From the NCBI GenBank assembly GCA_018901375.1, contig JAHIEP010000011.1:1-5879 (forward strand): DNA of 5,879 nucleotides, in the 5' to 3' direction. Below, piece by piece: positions 4,754 through 5,879 of this stretch (position 1 is its first letter; each line of letters begins with the position of its first letter). The notes below the pieces were generated by a model. It worked only from the letters and a program-made list of their open reading frames with translations, was not told where the DNA came from and searched no databases. The position numbers were made by a program, and so were the translations under genes. The DNA comes from Nanobdellota archaeon (GTDB lineage: Archaea; Nanobdellota; Nanobdellia; Pacearchaeales; GW2011-AR1).

Positions 4754-5770
4754 ATGCCGCAAATAACATTCAACCAAGCAAAAGAATTTCTAAACAATAT
4801 AACAAGTAAAGATGTCATAGCAATCATCCACCACGATGACGGCGACGGCTTCTGTGCCGGAATCCTATACTACGACTGGTGCAAATCAAAAAACGCGCAA
4901 GCCCAACAATTCACCTACGAAATCGGCAGAACAAAACTAAAAAATATAGACCTAGAAAAATTCAACAAATTCATCGTAACAGATATAGCATCCAACCTAA
5001 TAGCAGAAGACCTAGAATTAATAAAACAAAAACAAGTCCTCTACGCCGACCACCACCCAAGAGACACTCCAATCCCAAAAGAAATCCTAGAACTAGTAAC
5101 CACAGACCAAGGCTACCTCCCATCATCACGAACCGCCGGAGAACTAACAAACCTAAAACCCTGGCTGTCCCTAATCGGAACAATAACTGATGCAGGAGAA
5201 CTCTACCCAGAAAACCAAAACTTCATCGACAAAAACCTAAAAAAAATAAACACAACCCTCGACAAATTCAAACAAAACATCTCCAGCGTAGTCACCAATT
5301 TCCTAACTTATTTCGACAAAGACTTCCCAAAAGCATTCGAAATCCTACAACAAATAAATTCAATAGAAGAAGTATCAAAATTAAAACAATACTCCGAACC
5401 AGTCGAAAACGAAGTCCAAAAATTCGTTGAAGAATATGAAGCAAAGAAAGAAAAATTAGACGACATAAATTATTACTACTTCGAACCTCACTATTCCATA
5501 AAAGTCGAAGTCGCAGGAATAATAAGTAGAAAAAACCCAAACAACATCTATATATTCGCCTCTCCAAAAAACGATGGAAAAGACATCTCCTTCTCCGCAA
5601 GAGGTCAATCCAAAAAACTAGATATGGCAGAACTCCTAAAAGCCGGAACCAACGGACTAAAAGACACAAACGCCGGCGGACACAAAGCAGCAGCCGGCGC
5701 ACTAATCCAATCAAAAGACCTAGAACAATTCAAACAAAACATCAAAAACTTCCAAAATTCTACCCCCTAA
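4754..5770 (+). CDS. DHH/DHHA1-family phosphoesterase (archaeal RecJ-like)
   Basis: DHH phosphoesterases are Mn/Mg-dependent enzymes that cut nucleic acid ends, short oligonucleotides or cyclic dinucleotides. The 338-residue protein has every core motif. Motif I is IHHDDGDGFCAG (His27, Asp29, Asp31). Motif II is VTDIA (Asp77), motif III YADHHPRD (Asp99-His100-His101), and motif IV ITDAG (Asp146). The C-terminal DHHA1 substrate domain follows, with SFSARG (Arg283) and NAGGHKAAAGA (Gly308-Gly309-His310). A charged, partly coiled linker (about residues 195-235) joins the domains. The active site looks intact, so it is probably a nuclease rather than an inactive Cdc45/GAN-type scaffold. Whether it acts as RecJ-like exonuclease, nanoRNase or cyclic-dinucleotide phosphodiesterase cannot be told here. 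The gene stands alone, and its stop codon is part of a heptamer repeat. Confidence 0.92.
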   Translation: MPQITFNQAKEFLNNITSKDVIAIIHHDDGDGFCAGILYYDWCKSKNAQAQQFTYEIGRTKLKNIDLEKFNKFIVTDIASNLIAEDLELIKQKQVLYADHHPRDTPIPKEILELVTTDQGYLPSSRTAGELTNLKPWLSLIGTITDAGELYPENQNFIDKNLKKINTTLDKFKQNISSVVTNFLTYFDKDFPKAFEILQQINSIEEVSKLKQYSEPVENEVQKFVEEYEAKKEKLDDINYYYFEPHYSIKVEVAGIISRKNPNNIYIFASPKNDGKDISFSARGQSKKLDMAELLKAGTNGLKDTNAGGHKAAAGALIQSKDLEQFKQNIKNFQNSTP

Positions 5771-5815
5771 CACCTAACCCCTAACAGCTAACATCTAACA
5801 TCTAACACCTAGCAC
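5767..5815 (+). repeat. Heptamer tandem repeat, seven units, starting in the DHH stop codon
   Basis: Seven 7-nt units (ctaacac, ctaaccc, ctaacag, ctaacat, ctaacat, ctaacac, ctagcac) run without a gap. The last two positions of the unit are the most variable. The TAA stop at 5768-5770 is part of the first unit. The array fills the start of the intergenic gap and has the same period as the caaccgg array in gatA. Confidence 0.9.
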
Positions 5816-5822
5816 ATATATC

Positions 5823-5830
5823 CTTTTAAA
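5823..5830 (+). promoter_or_regulatory. Candidate TATA box of a downstream gene
   Basis: The sequence ttttaaac lies about 48 nt before the Shine-Dalgarno site at 5871-5878. Transcription would begin near 5850, giving a leader of some 30 nt or more, which is consistent with use of that ribosome binding site. Confidence 0.35.
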
Positions 5831-5870
5831 CATCTCACCCCCTCTACAATCATCAAATTTCAATAACTGA

Positions 5871-5878
5871 AAGGAGGT
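5871..5878 (+). promoter_or_regulatory. Strong Shine-Dalgarno site at the window edge
   Basis: The sequence aaggaggt is a full match to the complement of the 16S 3' end. A plus-strand gene almost certainly starts within about 10 nt beyond the window; its product cannot be seen. Confidence 0.7.
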
Positions 5879-5879
5879 T

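Noticed and set aside
5767..5815. Telomere-like repeat (ctaacc-type)
   Set aside because: The unit is a degenerate heptamer, the array is short and internal, and a ribosome binding site for another gene follows.

Overview
The window is AT-rich, and its two conserved genes look like those of a small-genome archaeon, most plausibly of the DPANN type. The archaeal reading rests on four things: TATA-like boxes 24-27 nt before the ATG of genes that would be leaderless (2630, 3091), Shine-Dalgarno sites complementary to the archaeal 16S tail, the archaeal style of the DHH phosphoesterase, and dense packing of tiny genes. A CPR-type bacterium is not excluded, because gatA and NYN genes occur there too. 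The plus strand is rich in A and C throughout, including where genes lie on the minus strand.

Layout. Positions 1-605 hold the 3' part of a NYN-domain ribonuclease gene, apparently broken by a one-base slip in a C7 run. Its stop overlaps the start of gatA (602-1939), the catalytic amidase subunit of the tRNA-dependent amidotransferase. A gene-free stretch (1940-2629) follows. It is packed with short inverted repeats, a decamer array and six copies of a 16-nt repeat. That array ends just before a TATA-like box and two tightly linked genes for two-helix membrane proteins (2630-2806, 2808-3083). A small soluble protein with one Ca-binding-like loop follows (3091-3426). A hairpin over its stop codon looks like a bidirectional terminator facing a convergent minus-strand operon.

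That operon (4212 down to 3462) encodes two unrecognised soluble proteins, each with a good Shine-Dalgarno site. Upstream of it lie two identical 29-nt copies of a near-perfect palindrome, 99 nt apart. After another gene-poor stretch (4378-4753) with short direct repeats comes an intact DHH/DHHA1 phosphoesterase gene (4754-5770). Its stop codon is part of a seven-copy heptamer array. The window ends in a strong Shine-Dalgarno site for a gene lying outside it.

How the genes fit together: gatA belongs to translation (Asn-tRNA or Gln-tRNA formation), and the NYN and DHH proteins belong to RNA/DNA turnover. No single pathway links them. The most unusual parts are the unknown minus-strand operon with its paired palindromes, and the range of short tandem repeats with 7-, 10- and 16-nt units.
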